From positions 6,200,001 to 6,264,000 of the forward strand of contig NC_133302.1 of assembly GCF_005239225.2 (NCBI RefSeq): a stretch of DNA of 64,000 nucleotides, written 5' to 3'. Under the pieces are notes generated by a model. That model worked only from the letters and a program-made list of their open reading frames with translations. It made no database searches and was not told the DNA's origin. This document shows, one piece after another, positions 46,441 through 57,057 of this stretch. Within the stretch, counting starts at the first letter, position 1. Every line of letters starts with the position of its first letter. Origin of the DNA: Populus alba (lineage: Eukaryota; Streptophyta; Magnoliopsida; Malpighiales; Salicaceae). The position numbers and the translations under genes are program-made.

Positions 46441-46458
46441 CGATATATCTTCCCAAAT

Positions 46459-47511
46459 CTAGTGTGGAATTGGAAGTGGCTGCAAAAGACCTGCAGGATG
46501 AACATTTTCTGACTTGTTGCGTTGACAGGTTTCACACTCCTGAATATACTGTTTTATAAAGGAGCGCATGTGAGGCCAGTAGAAGTTCTGTCGAATTCGT
46601 TGTAGTGTCTGAAGGAAACCAGAATGACCTCCAACTGGACTGGAATGGAGCTCCTTTAAGATCAAGCTGCGAAAAGATGAATCTGCCCCAATGTACAATT
46701 TTCCCTTATAGAACACCCTGCCATTGTGAACAGAAAATTTGGATTGATCAAGCTGGCCATTTGCATAAGACTGTAGCTTGTCAATAATATATGGATCAGT
46801 ATGAGTCATTTTGTCAATTGCCTCAATCCAAATTGGTTCCAGCTGAGAAACTAAATGGATAGCAACTTCAGGATCACGCCTAGAGAGTGCATCTGCCACC
46901 ACATTCAGTGATCCCTTGCGATATTCAACAGTAAAGTCGTATCCCAGAAGCTTGGACAACCAACGTTGTTGAGAAGGAGTTCCCACCCTTTGCTCAAGCA
47001 AGTATTTCAGGCTGTGATGATCAGTTCTAACTATAAAACAGCTACCCAGCAAATAAGGACGCCATCGCTGAACAGCAAGAATAAGCGCAAGCAGCTCTTT
47101 TTCATAAGTAGAAAGTTGGAGATTTTTACCATGCAAGGCTTGGCTGAAATAAGCCAAGGGACGTCCTGACTGCATGAGAACTGCACCAATCCCACTTCCT
47201 GATGCATCACACTCGATAACAAATTTTTTTGAGAAATCAGGAAGTGCTAGAACTGGCGGCCGAGTCATAGCCATTTTAAGTTCGTTGAAAGCTAATTCAG
47301 ATGTAGGAGTCCACTGAAAAGCCCCCTTCTTGAGCATGTCTGTAAGAGGTCTTGCAATCTGTCCATACCCGTGCACAAACTTTCTGTAATATCCAGTGAG
47401 GCCAAGGAATCCACGTAAGGATTTCAGCGAAGATGGAAAAGGCCATTGAAGAATGGATTCAATCTTCTTCTTATCAACAGCAACCCCGGCAGCAGAAATC
47501 ACATGGCCCAA
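46459..47511 (-). pseudogene. RT C-terminus, RNase H and integrase zinc-binding region
   Basis: 350 codons: RT connection (GFLGLTGYYRKFV), RNase H (ECDASGSGIGAVLMQS; TDHHSLKYLL), then the integrase HHCC zinc-binding region ending CETCQRNK. It ends at the TAG at 46,459-46,461, which can come from a single C-to-T change. Confidence 0.88.
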
Positions 47512-47550
47512 ATAATCAATTTCTGAGCACCCAAAACGACATTTAGATAG

Positions 47551-48933
47551 TTAAGCATGCAACTTATGAAGACGAAGAATCTCCAAAGTTTTCTGAAGAT
47601 GAATGACATGTTCTTCCTCTGAATGGCTGTAAACCAGGATATCGTCGAAGAAGACCAGAATGAATTGTCTTAAAAATGGACGAAAGATTTCATTCATGAG
47701 GCTTTGGAAAGTTGATGGTGCGTTTGTGAGACCGAAAGGCATAACGAGGAACTCGTAATGGCCATCATGGGTCCTAAATGCAGTTTTAGGAATATCTTCG
47801 TCAGCTACCCTGATCTGGTGGAAACATGATCTTAGGTCTAATTTGGAGAAAATGGTTGCGCCATGAAGCTCATCAAGAAGCTCATCTACCACAGGTATAG
47901 GAAATCGATCCTTGACTGTGACAGCATTTAAAGCACGATAATCAACACATAATCGCCAAGTGCCATCATGTTTGCGAACTAACAGGACAGGAGATGAGAA
48001 TGGGCTGCGACTGGGACGAATTATTCCTTCATGGAGCATCTCTTTGACCATGCGTTCAATTTCAGCCTTTTGAAGCATCGGGTACCGGTATGGGCGCACA
48101 TTAGTAGGCGATGTGCCTGGAGGAAGTATTATGCGATGATCATGATACCGAGTAGGAGGCAAACCTGATGGTGGACAAAACAGATCAGAAAAAACATCAA
48201 TGACTGCCTGAATGGTGGGTGGAACCTGATAAACGTTGTCGATGGCATAAATCTGTGAAACATTTAGAAGCAGACTTGGTGATCTGACTCGAAAAAGTTT
48301 CTCCAGTTGATGACATGAGAGGACGGACAACTCCTTTGTAGGTATACCAGCCAACATATGTGTTTTCCCTTGGGAACAGAATTCCATGGTCAGCTTGGAG
48401 AAATCCCATAAAATAGGACCGAGGGTCTGCAGCCAATGTGCACCCAAAACAGCATCATATCCTCCGAGGGAAAGGAGATAAAAATCTGAGGTAACTGGAA
48501 CTCCTTGGATGTCAATGAATATATTTTGACATTGCCCCTCACTATATAAGCGATCTCCATTAGCCACCATGACATTAAAGGAGGTCTTACAAGATATAGG
48601 AATATTAAGCTTTGATGCAACTGAAGGATCCAAGAAATTATGAGTAGAACCAGAGTCCAGTAATATGTAAAGAGGTTTATTGTGATAATAACCAGTGACA
48701 CGCATCGTCTGGGGGTTAGCAGCACCTGCAATTGCATGAAGAGATATCTCTGGATGTGGAACAGCATCGCTATCAGGAGAGCAGTCCATATCTTCATCAC
48801 AATAATCGTTTCCATCAATAAGGAAGAGAGTAAGAGATTTACATTTATGGCCAGGTTTGAATTTCTCATCACAATTGTAGCACAACCCTTTTTCCCGGCG
48901 CTCTTTCATCTCTTCAAAAGATATCTTTTTCAC
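47551..48933 (-). pseudogene. Zinc knuckle, protease and reverse transcriptase
   Basis: 460 codons beginning in the frame after a frameshift from gag. Zinc knuckle [14 protein letters not shown] (about 18-31), aspartic protease [10 protein letters not shown] (Asp near 93), RT from about 275 with [10 protein letters not shown] and FFDDILVYS. It stops at TAA 47,551-47,553, 13 codons before the frame resumes as RT. No ATG is evident at its start; it is part of a former gag-pol frame. Confidence 0.88.
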
Positions 48934-49136
48934 CTTTGGGTCTGGAACTGCATGGGTGAATGCTTGGGTCTTGGAAAACTTCTACGATCTCTTGAATAAC
49001 TCTTCTCCTGGAGACGAGCGAGACCGATGGCATCTTTTAAAGAAGTGGGACGGAATGACTTAACATTTGTCCTTATATCATCTTTGAGACCACTGATGAA
49101 AGTGCGTGTGAGAAATCTGTCAGGAAGACCATCGAT

Positions 49137-49703
49137 TCATTGAGCCAAATTCTCAAACTGACTTTGATAAGCTGCAACTGTGGAAGTTTGACGAAGTTTT
49201 GACAGTTCGCCCTCTGGATCCTCATATTCTGTAGGTCCAAACCGCTTTTCAAGGGCTTGGATAAACGACACCCAATCATTAAGCTCACCTGCATGTTGTA
49301 AATATTTGTAATATTGGAGTGCTGCTCCCTTCAAGTGGAAAGAAGCATAGAGGAGACGTTGTGCTGGATGGATCTGATGTAGCAGGAAGTATTGATCAGC
49401 TAGTAAAATCCAGCCAGAAGGGTCTTCAGTGCCATCATATTTGAATAGATCAATCTTTAGCCCTTTTGTTGGTAACCCGCTGGAATCAGAAGCCAGTGAA
49501 TGCCTTACTGAAGGTCCAACACTGTGTTCTTCTCTCACAGGTTGTGGTTCTTTGGAGAGCTTTTCAATGGATAAGGTGAGGGCTGTAATTTGTTGTTGAA
49601 TATCGGTCATATGGGTGTTGATTTGTTGCAACATGGAACCTTGCCTGGAAACTGTTTCTGATAAGACATTAAAACGGGTTCCTGGGGCGTCTTGGTTAGC
49701 CAT
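49137..49703 (-). pseudogene. gag (capsid) region
   Basis: 188 codons from ATG 49,703. Coiled-coil-like N-terminus (MLQQINTHMTDIQQQI), then a retrotransposon gag domain (WILLADQYFLLHQI; ALEKRFG). It ends at TGA 49,137-49,139; the same frame stays open for about 60 further codons, so this is a nonsense mutation, followed by a one-base frameshift near 48,980. Confidence 0.85.
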
Positions 49704-49763
49704 ATTTATAAGAAGGGGAGGGGTTTTGGGTTTAAAGGTTACTGATGAAAATGGTAGAGGAAG

Positions 49764-49780
49764 TTTGGCTCTGATACCAC
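49764..49780 (-). other. Primer-binding site
   Basis: Minus-strand TGGTATCAGAGCC one base inside the 5' LTR, complementary to the 3' end of initiator methionine tRNA. Confidence 0.9.
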
Positions 49781-50124
49781 TGTTATATTTCTTAGCTGGA
49801 GCTGGCTAATAAATATAGAAAAGAATGTAAACTAACTTCGAGGATAGCTTAGCCTCCAAAAGACAATTGGTCTTTTCTTAAGGATTGAATTCTGCATGTT
49901 ATTTCATTTCCAACAAAGATTTAAATACAGAGAATCAGAGGAGTTGTTTCCTCAGTTTATGCCTACTTGTACTCATAGTTTGTTACTTAACAAACTAATT
50001 ATTTTGACTCCTGCTTCTAAGGAATTTAACAGCAACATTATTGACTAATTCAAACAAAAGATGCGTAAAACAATATCTTCAACAGATTTCCCCATCAGTA
50101 GACTAGGAGACTAGGATCGTAACA
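49781..50124 (-). repeat. 5' LTR of the chromovirus
   Basis: 344 bp and visually identical to the 3' LTR, followed by the target duplication CTATA at 50,125-50,129. Confidence 0.95.
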
Positions 50125-50275
50125 CTATATCATGCCTTTGTTTGCGCTGTGGCTTTTATGAAAGCATACTTGAAATAAAGAGCTTTGTTTTCTTTTTCCA
50201 ATTTATCTTCCTGTAGCAGATTTAAGATGCATGAACTATACTATATGAAACAATATTAAGAAGAAGTGTATATGC

Positions 50276-50802
50276 AGATGATGCAAGGTAATATCTGGAT
50301 ATCTTTGAACCCTCTGGGTTTTGCACAAAGCATGACTCTGGTTCTTCAGTTTCAAATTCGACCATCTTATGGAAGAGCCACATTTGCCTCGGGACTTTCC
50401 TCAGAACAACCAAGTTCCATTCGTGTTATACTTGCTGATGATGATGCTTTAAACAGAACCGTTACCAAGAAGTTGCTTGAGAAGTTAGTTTGTGAAGTGA
50501 CTGCTGTTTCATCCGAGTTTGAATGCCTTAGTGCTCTTAGCTCTGCTGAAAATTCTTTCAGACTACTTGTCTTAGATATTCAAATGCCAGAAATGGATGG
50601 GTTCGAAGTGGCAACGCGAATCCGGAAGATCCGAAGTCGTAGTTGGCCATTGATTATAGCTGTGACTTCCAGTGCTGAGGATAATGTTTGGGAGAGATGC
50701 CTGCAGATGGGAATGAATGGAATGATCCGATAACCAGTTCTCTTACAAGGGATGGCAGATGAGCTTCAAAGAGTTCTTCAGCGGGCCGGCGAAGGATTGT
50801 GA
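50276..50802 (+). pseudogene. Ethylene receptor fragment (ETR2/EIN4 type), receiver domain
   Basis: Last exon of the broken ethylene receptor: [19 protein letters not shown], a linker, and a receiver domain with [18 protein letters not shown], the phospho-acceptor Asp in [15 protein letters not shown], and VTSSAED. The Lys codon that normally follows MNGMIR and completes the receiver active site is a TAA (50,731-50,733). Beyond it the family's usual ending PVLLQGMADELQRVLQRAGE is still readable and stops at 50,800-50,802. AG precedes the exon (ATATGCAG), though the exact acceptor is uncertain. Together with 43,980-44,222 this is one unitary or duplicated pseudogene split by a retroelement. 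Confidence 0.88.
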
Positions 50803-52990
50803 AAATAAGTTGTAAAGATGACCGGACATTGTTTTATAGAGCAATCTTTCAAGGGTCATCACTGCTCTTAAATCAAACAAACATGGTATACAAAGTGTAA
50901 ACTTTCACCTCTCTCTAACGCTAGAATTTCATAGAATGGATATTGACTCATGAGAGAAAGCAATTTTTATATAACAGCAAAAGGAACCTGAAAAATTATT
51001 CAGAGAAGTGAAATAATACAGAGACTAAATCTTCCAGATGTGCTCAAGTTGGTTGGATATTTCTTGGCTCAGTTGCTTTTACTAATTGCTTTCATCTCTG
51101 TGAAAAAATAGTAAACTTTCAGCATTCAGGAACAAAGGGTAGCCCACTTTGATCCAACGAGAAACGTCGAAAACATGATTTTGAATTGGGCCAGTCACTT
51201 GAGATTATAGTAGTCAGAACTGGCCTGGGATCTGATCTTAAAATCTCGAAAAGAGCTCAAGTCACTTGGTTAATTTATGAGTTAGAGGATCAATCTGGAT
51301 TTTCAAAACCTTTTTTTTTTTTATAAGGAAAGATATTTCCTAGTTTTGATTTGGTTGAGTTTTAACGAGAGTAAATTGGATTGTAGGAAGATTATTTGGG
51401 ATTAACCATATTAATATCAAAATTAATATAAATTAAAACTTAACCAAAACTAAGTGTAAATTAAAACTTAACCCGAATCTGATTTTAAATTACATATTTA
51501 CTAAATCAAATCATTTTACTACATCTATAGTTAAGACGATACACATGCTTCTATAAGATTATTTTTAACTTCGAAACCTTTTTATGCTTGGATGTAGGAG
51601 ATTGTTTCCTGAACTATAATTATAAAGATATCATTTATTTTTGGGTTTGAAAATGTATTTAAATATGTTTTTAAAAATGTGTTTTGATTCAAAATAACAT
51701 TAAATTGATGAGTTTTTAATATTTTTCAATGATATTAATATATTGATGTTAAAAATAATAAAATATTATTTTTTATATATTTTCAAGCAAAAATTTTTTT
51801 TATACTATAATACCAAATATACATTTATTTTTATGGTAACTTTATCATTGAAAAAATATGAAGAGAGTGTTTGGGAACGCGGTTGAAATAGTGTTCCTTT
51901 AAATTTCAATTTTTTTTGTTAATTTTTTTTAATGTTTTCAGATGATTTTAATGTTCTGATCTTAAAAATAATTTTTAAAAAATAAAATAATATTATTTTA
52001 ATATATTTTTTTAATAAAAAATATTTTAAATTACATTACAGCCTGAAATTTTTGATATGCCCCCAAGCATCCAATAAGTCGTCGTTTTATTTCTTGGCAT
52101 CTTGTCCTCTTCTCTTCTTCATTGCTTCTCTCCCACATACAATGAAAAATGAACTGTGTCAAACTATCAACCATCAACCCAGTTGTCAAGCACATTTCAT
52201 TGTACATTATTTCCCTTCCCCTCCACATGTACAAAAAAACAGCCTGCAAAAAACCAGCTAGCTGGGTCAACTCGATGATGTTATTGATTTGAAATTTGAT
52301 TCAAACCGAGTTTGCTTTTCATCTAGATAAAAAATTAATCTTATTAAATTTAAATAACTTAACAAATCAAATTAATCTTATTAAATTTAAATAACTTAAC
52401 AAATCAATTAGCACTCAAGAAACTTAACAGATTAATTTATGACTCTCTAAGTCAACTATTGTGAAATCTACTAGTATGAACTCCAAAGATTTTTTTTTTA
52501 TTTAAAAGAATGTTGTGTAAGTTTTGTTTCTAAAACAATATTATTCAATTAAAAATAAAAATTTAACATGGCAACCCCACAACTTATGAATTAGTATAAA
52601 TGAAAAAAAACAAAAAAACCACCATCACCATGCCTCACCAAATGGCTCAAAGGACACAACATTATTTTAGTGTGATTAGTAATGGAAAGCAAAATATTTT
52701 TTTAATGTTGTTATTTAATTAAAAATATATTTTTATATTAATATATTAAAAAACATCTAAAAACAATATTAATTTAATATTTTTCCAACCAGACGTGCTT
52801 CCACCATTTAAAACAAATTACCGTTCCCTCAAAAGTCAAATCTAATACATCAAATAATTGAACATTTCAATACCCATATAATAATCTATCTTCAATAGTA
52901 AATAAAATCATTGCAATTTAAATACGATTTAATTATTGAATGTGAATAAAATAAGATATAATAATAAAATAGAGATCGTCGTCTCCTCAC
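50803..52990. other. Intergenic DNA, no gene seen
   Basis: The left part may be the old 3'UTR of the ethylene receptor. Two A/T-rich MITE-like stretches lie near 51,640-51,810 and 51,870-52,030, and a third near 52,690-52,780. 'tcttattaaatttaaataac' is duplicated in tandem near 52,340-52,400. Confidence 0.6.
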
Positions 52991-52991
52991 C

Positions 52992-53989
52992 CTATGTAAG
53001 AGATGACTGCTTTTGCACAAAACTCTTCACCTGACCGATCAACAAAGAACATTCAGGCGATTCAGGCAGGCAATAAAACCCATGAAAAGCATTTGGATAC
53101 TCTACCAAATGTACTTCTTTCCCAGATTTCTTCAGCCCCTCATGGTACCTCTTCTGCCAATCTTGCAAGGGATCGAACCCTCCGACAAAGAGTAACGTCG
53201 CAGGGAACTTCACGCCTGAAATATCCACCGCATTTGGTCCGAAAACATTAACCACCGAGTGGTTTCGGTCCGATCCCTCAGGCAGAAACGCCTTCCACAT
53301 CCAGTCTGTACCTTCCACTGATATTAAAGGAACCCCAACAAGCTTGATTTCTGATTCTGTTCTTTCTTCCCCTCCGAAAAATGGCTGCATTGCTATGAGT
53401 CCCTTGATCTTTATGTTAGAAAATGTGTGTTCACAAGCTTTGAGCACGACATGATGAGCCACGTTACCTCCTGCACTATCACCGGCAATAAAACACCTTC
53501 CAAGATCCAAATTTGCTGGGAAATTCTCAAAGGTCATTTCATCGATGTAATTCAATGCATCAAAGCCATCTTCGTACTGGCATGGGTACTTGTACTCAGG
53601 AGCAAGCCGATAGTTTACAGAGATAACAACTGCATTAATTTCACGGGCAAGTCGCCGGCAGAGTACGTCAAAGATTTTGAGTTAGCCGCCATGAATGCGA
53701 AGCCCCCACCATGAAAGAATATGATCACAGGCAGAGCATCGGTAGTGGCGGTAGATGTGGGGGCGTAGAGGCGGAACCACAGGTTGCGGGTAGGGTCAAT
53801 AGTGATGTCGAAAGAGGAGACCCCATCGATTGGTTTGGCGGAAGCAGCGGCCTTGGGGTCGAAGATGTTCAATACGCTGCGGTTTACGGTGTGGTCGGAA
53901 CGGCTGGCGGCGCGAATCCCAAAGGAGTGGGCGGCGAGGAGGAGCCTGGTCTTCAATGAGAGGCGAAGAGTTCTTGGTGTTTCTGCCAT
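52992..53989 (-). pseudogene. Carboxylesterase (CXE family, alpha/beta hydrolase), frameshifted
   Basis: Intronless plant carboxylesterase related to the CXE/GID1-like group, hydrolysing esters in the cytoplasm by family knowledge. ATG at 53,987-53,989 (MAETPRTLRLSL). Oxyanion motif FFHGGGFAF near residue 93, nucleophile motif GDSAGGN, FVGGFDPLQD with the acid residue, and HGFY with the catalytic His near the end. A one-base deletion near 53,680 (around AANSK) shifts the frame: one frame stops at 53,615-53,617, while the other carries LAREINAVVISVNYRLAPEY and continues to the normal stop at 52,992. Full length would be about 330 residues, usual for the family. All catalytic motifs remain, so the break is recent or a sequencing error. 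A TATATAAA lies at 54,024-54,031. Confidence 0.85.
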
Positions 53990-53999
53990 TATCAATTTT
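53954..53999 (+). repeat. Inverted repeat, left arm (CXE start)
   Basis: 46 bp covering the first codons of the carboxylesterase and its leader; perfect inverted copy at 54,062-54,107, with a 62-bp spacer. Confidence 0.95.
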
Positions 54000-54061
54000 G
54001 GCTTGAATTGTAAATGTTAAGATAGTTTATATACTCACATGAAGAGAGTAAAAAATAAAAT

Positions 54062-54107
54062 AAAATTGATAATGGCAGAAACACCAAGAACTCTTCGCCT
54101 CTCATTG
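54062..54107 (+). repeat. Inverted repeat, right arm
   Basis: Perfect reverse complement of 53,954-53,999. Read on the plus strand it restarts MAETPRTLRLSL and soon stops. Confidence 0.95.
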
Positions 54108-54111
54108 ATTT

Positions 54112-54301
54112 ATATTTTTCCTGGGGTGGAATTTCTTGCTCCATCTGCGTTGCAGCCTGTGTTTTGTATCCAGAATTATTATTATTTGTGCTTTGTACAT
54201 CCAAAAAAAAAAAAAAAAACAATTCTTTAAGTTATGTAACGTCATTGTTATTGTAGGAACATTACTATTATTTAAGTATTATCGAAGTCCTAGACTTTGG
54301 T
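54112..54301 (+). repeat. Block shared with the upstream region of NLR gene 2
   Basis: Copy of 33,815-34,090 but with a single 'ctttaagttatgtaac' unit and a poly-A run at 54,202. It abuts the inverted repeat arm almost directly. Confidence 0.75.
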
Positions 54302-56247
54302 CCCAAATTACTCCATAGTGTCTCTAGACTTATTAAACTTTATTTACAAGTGATTAAATTTATAAAAATAGTCTGTTACATGACTTATTTATGAGTTTGG
54401 TAAATTAACCAATCAATTTAATATAGTTTTTTTTCAAGAATTTTGAATTATTTTTTTTAAATTAAAATAATATTGTTTGGGAAAAATTAATTAATAATAA
54501 AATCAATAGTGTCATGGGTTGATTTTATTAGTTTAAGTCAAAATTAATAAAACAAAAGATTTGAAATTTAATTAATTATTAAATAACATGTTAATGGTTA
54601 GATACAGTTTCTTCTTTACAAATAACCATGAGAAAAAAATTAACATAAAAAAAATCTTATTTTTTTTTTAATAAATTAGGTAGGATTGAGTTTTTTATAG
54701 TAATTAATAATTTTATCTTTATTAGCTTAAACAAAGATACTTATTAAAAGGATAGGTTAGAAAATGTCTTAAGGGTAATTTAAGAGTAATTAAACTTGTA
54801 AAAGCATGTTGAAGACCATATCTAAAATATAAGGACTAATTGGGAAAATCCTTCAAAGAAAAAGGACTACTTTTTTATGGGATGGTGGGGGAGTTTCTCG
54901 GAATTGAAATGGTCAAGGATGCATAGGAGTGTCATCATTCCCATCACTGCTATCGCCAACGAAGAGTCGAAATTAGTCCTGTTATGGCAAGCCGTCGGAG
55001 GGCAACCCATTATCCTAAAGGATTGCTTGGCAAAGCGTGCACTTGCATAAAGGAATGGCTAAGGTTGTCTTGGAAATTACGTGGTCTATACAAAGGAACG
55101 GGAAGGGTGTGTTTGGTAATATAATAATAGTTATGGTTTAAAATATTTTTTGTTTAAAAATATATTAAAATAATATGTATTTTTATTTTTTAAAAATTAT
55201 TTTTTGACATCAGGACATCAAAACAATTTAAAAACATAAAAAAACAATATCAAATTTTAAAAGAATGCAGTGCAACGCTCTAGGTCAGAGTCGGATTTTG
55301 CTCCGCCAGTCTTCAACTATGAATATTAAAATTTATTATTCACTTGTGTCTTTGATCTTGCCGATTCGAGTTAAGCCAACATGACTTGATATAATTTTTT
55401 ATCTTTTCAATTAGTTTTACAAAAATAAAAAAACTTAAAAAACAAACCAAATCTCCATTTTGAATTATAAAATAAGTTATAAATTTCAAATCCAATAATG
55501 GATTTATTAAAGAGAAAAACATTTAACTATATAAATACAATTTGAATTAAAAGTCGAATAGAGTAGCATTTTTAGCACAAAAACTATTGTTAAAATATTT
55601 TTATTCTTAAGAATTTATGCAAAACAATTAGAAAACTAATTCAGGGATTAAGAACACAATTAGAAAACTAATTCAGGGATCAAGTATTTTTATGAATTAT
55701 AAAATTGACTATAAACTTAAAATTCTTGAATTTACAATATAAACTTCTTGAATCATAAAGATAAAAAGTCATATAAAATTATAATTTTGTAATAAATATG
55801 AATTCTTGGATCATACATAAGCTGGAGACATGGATAATGTTTGGAGCATTTAAGACTGGACCTCCTTGACTTAATTTTTATTCTATATTTATAATAACGA
55901 AAAGGCACCATGGGTTTGAAACCTTTTTATGCTCGGTTGTTGGCATTTGGGACATGTACTTGACCTTTTGGGTTAAAAAGAGTTGTTTAGAAGTGCAGTC
56001 ATGATTGTTTTTTAAAGTATTTTTATTTGAAAAAATATTAAAATAATATTTTTTGAATTTTTGAAAATTATTTTTGATATCAGTACATTAAAATGATCTG
56101 AAAATATAAAAAAATATTAATTTTAAATAAAAAAATTTAAATTTTAAATTTTAAATTTTTTTTAAAATATTTTTTTTTAAAAAAATAAATAAATCTCACA
56201 AAAGCTAGTTGGGTAGCTAAAAGTCAATGTGTTTAGTTATTTTAACC
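54302..56247. other. AT-rich intergenic DNA
   Basis: No gene seen. MITE-like A/T stretches lie near 55,110-55,260 and 55,990-56,190, and a short direct duplication 'aaaactaattcaggga' is near 55,630-55,680. Confidence 0.6.
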
Positions 56248-57049
56248 AAGGTTGTCAATTCCGTTTCGGTAGGTATTTTGTTTTTTCAATTGGAATGAAA
56301 TGTTTCAGTTTCGGAGTGTTTCGGCGTGCCGTTTCGGGGTTGTACTGTTCATATATATATATATATATATTCAACAAACATAATTCAAATTCAAGATAAA
56401 TTAATTATAAATTATGCAATACAAATACAATGCCAAACAAATATAATTTTAAAATTTAAAATATTTCTAAATAGTCAAGATTAAATAGATCTTTAACTTA
56501 AAGTAATTCAACTTAAACAAAATATCAAAATATCATGAAAGTAAAATGTTTTAACAAAAATATTTTAAATGTAAAGTTAGGTCAATGTTATCAAGTGGCT
56601 AATGGAATCTAAAGCATCCATTGTTTTACTCAAATTCCTACAAAGTATAAACATAAAAAAAAAACATGAATATAAACCATATATATTAGTGATAAATCTA
56701 ATTTTAAAAAATTAATATCATTGTTAATGAAAATAATAATAATAAATTTCAATATTATTATTAATATCATTACTATTGAAAATAGTAATGAAAAAGAGCT
56801 TTTTATAATTGGGTGGTTTAATTAATGAAATTGAGTAAGGTTCAATTTCATTCAATGACTTTTCAAGAGCGGAACGGAACATGTGGAATGAAACCGGAAC
56901 GTTTCGGGTGAAATTTAGCCAAAAAATCTGGAACGGACAGAGATTTAAAATGATGTGAAATTTGTTCCGTTTTGTTCTGTTTTTTGAATTGGTATGGAAT
57001 GTTTCGGTCATTCCGAGTAGAACAAAACGGAACAAAATTGACAACCTTG
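56248..57049. mobile_element. Non-autonomous hAT element, 802 bp
   Basis: Terminal inverted repeats CAAGGTTGTCAATT and its near complement at the right end (AATTGACAACCTTG direct on the plus strand, starting CAAAATTG), flanked by a perfect 8-bp duplication ATTTTAAC (56,240-56,247 and 57,050-57,057). An 8-bp duplication and CA-type ends fit the hAT superfamily. Subterminal regions are rich in GTTCCGTTTCGG-like words in both directions. No transposase frame is present. A truncated relative lies at 38,626. Confidence 0.88.
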
Positions 57050-57057
57050 ATTTTAAC

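Larger units (their letters stand above)
45034..50124 (-). mobile_element. Ty3/gypsy chromovirus LTR retrotransposon, 5.1 kb
   Basis: Complete-length element on the minus strand with 344-bp LTRs (TG...CA) at both ends and the target duplication CTATA at 45,029-45,033 and 50,125-50,129. The primer-binding site TGGTATCAGAGC (initiator Met tRNA type) follows the 5' LTR, and a purine tract precedes the 3' LTR. Order on the minus strand is gag, zinc knuckle, protease, reverse transcriptase, RNase H, integrase, chromodomain, which is the Ty3/gypsy order. The short length and LTRs suggest a Reina-like clade (tentative). Coding is broken by one frameshift and four stops, so it cannot make its own proteins, yet the LTRs look identical, which implies recent insertion. 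It sits between fragments of an ethylene receptor. Confidence 0.95.

Noticed and set aside
52031..52270. Overlapping open frames on both strands
   Set aside because: No domain or conservation seen; likely chance.
53003..54020. Plus-strand open frames opposite the carboxylesterase
   Set aside because: Antisense to catalytic-motif codons; no domain.
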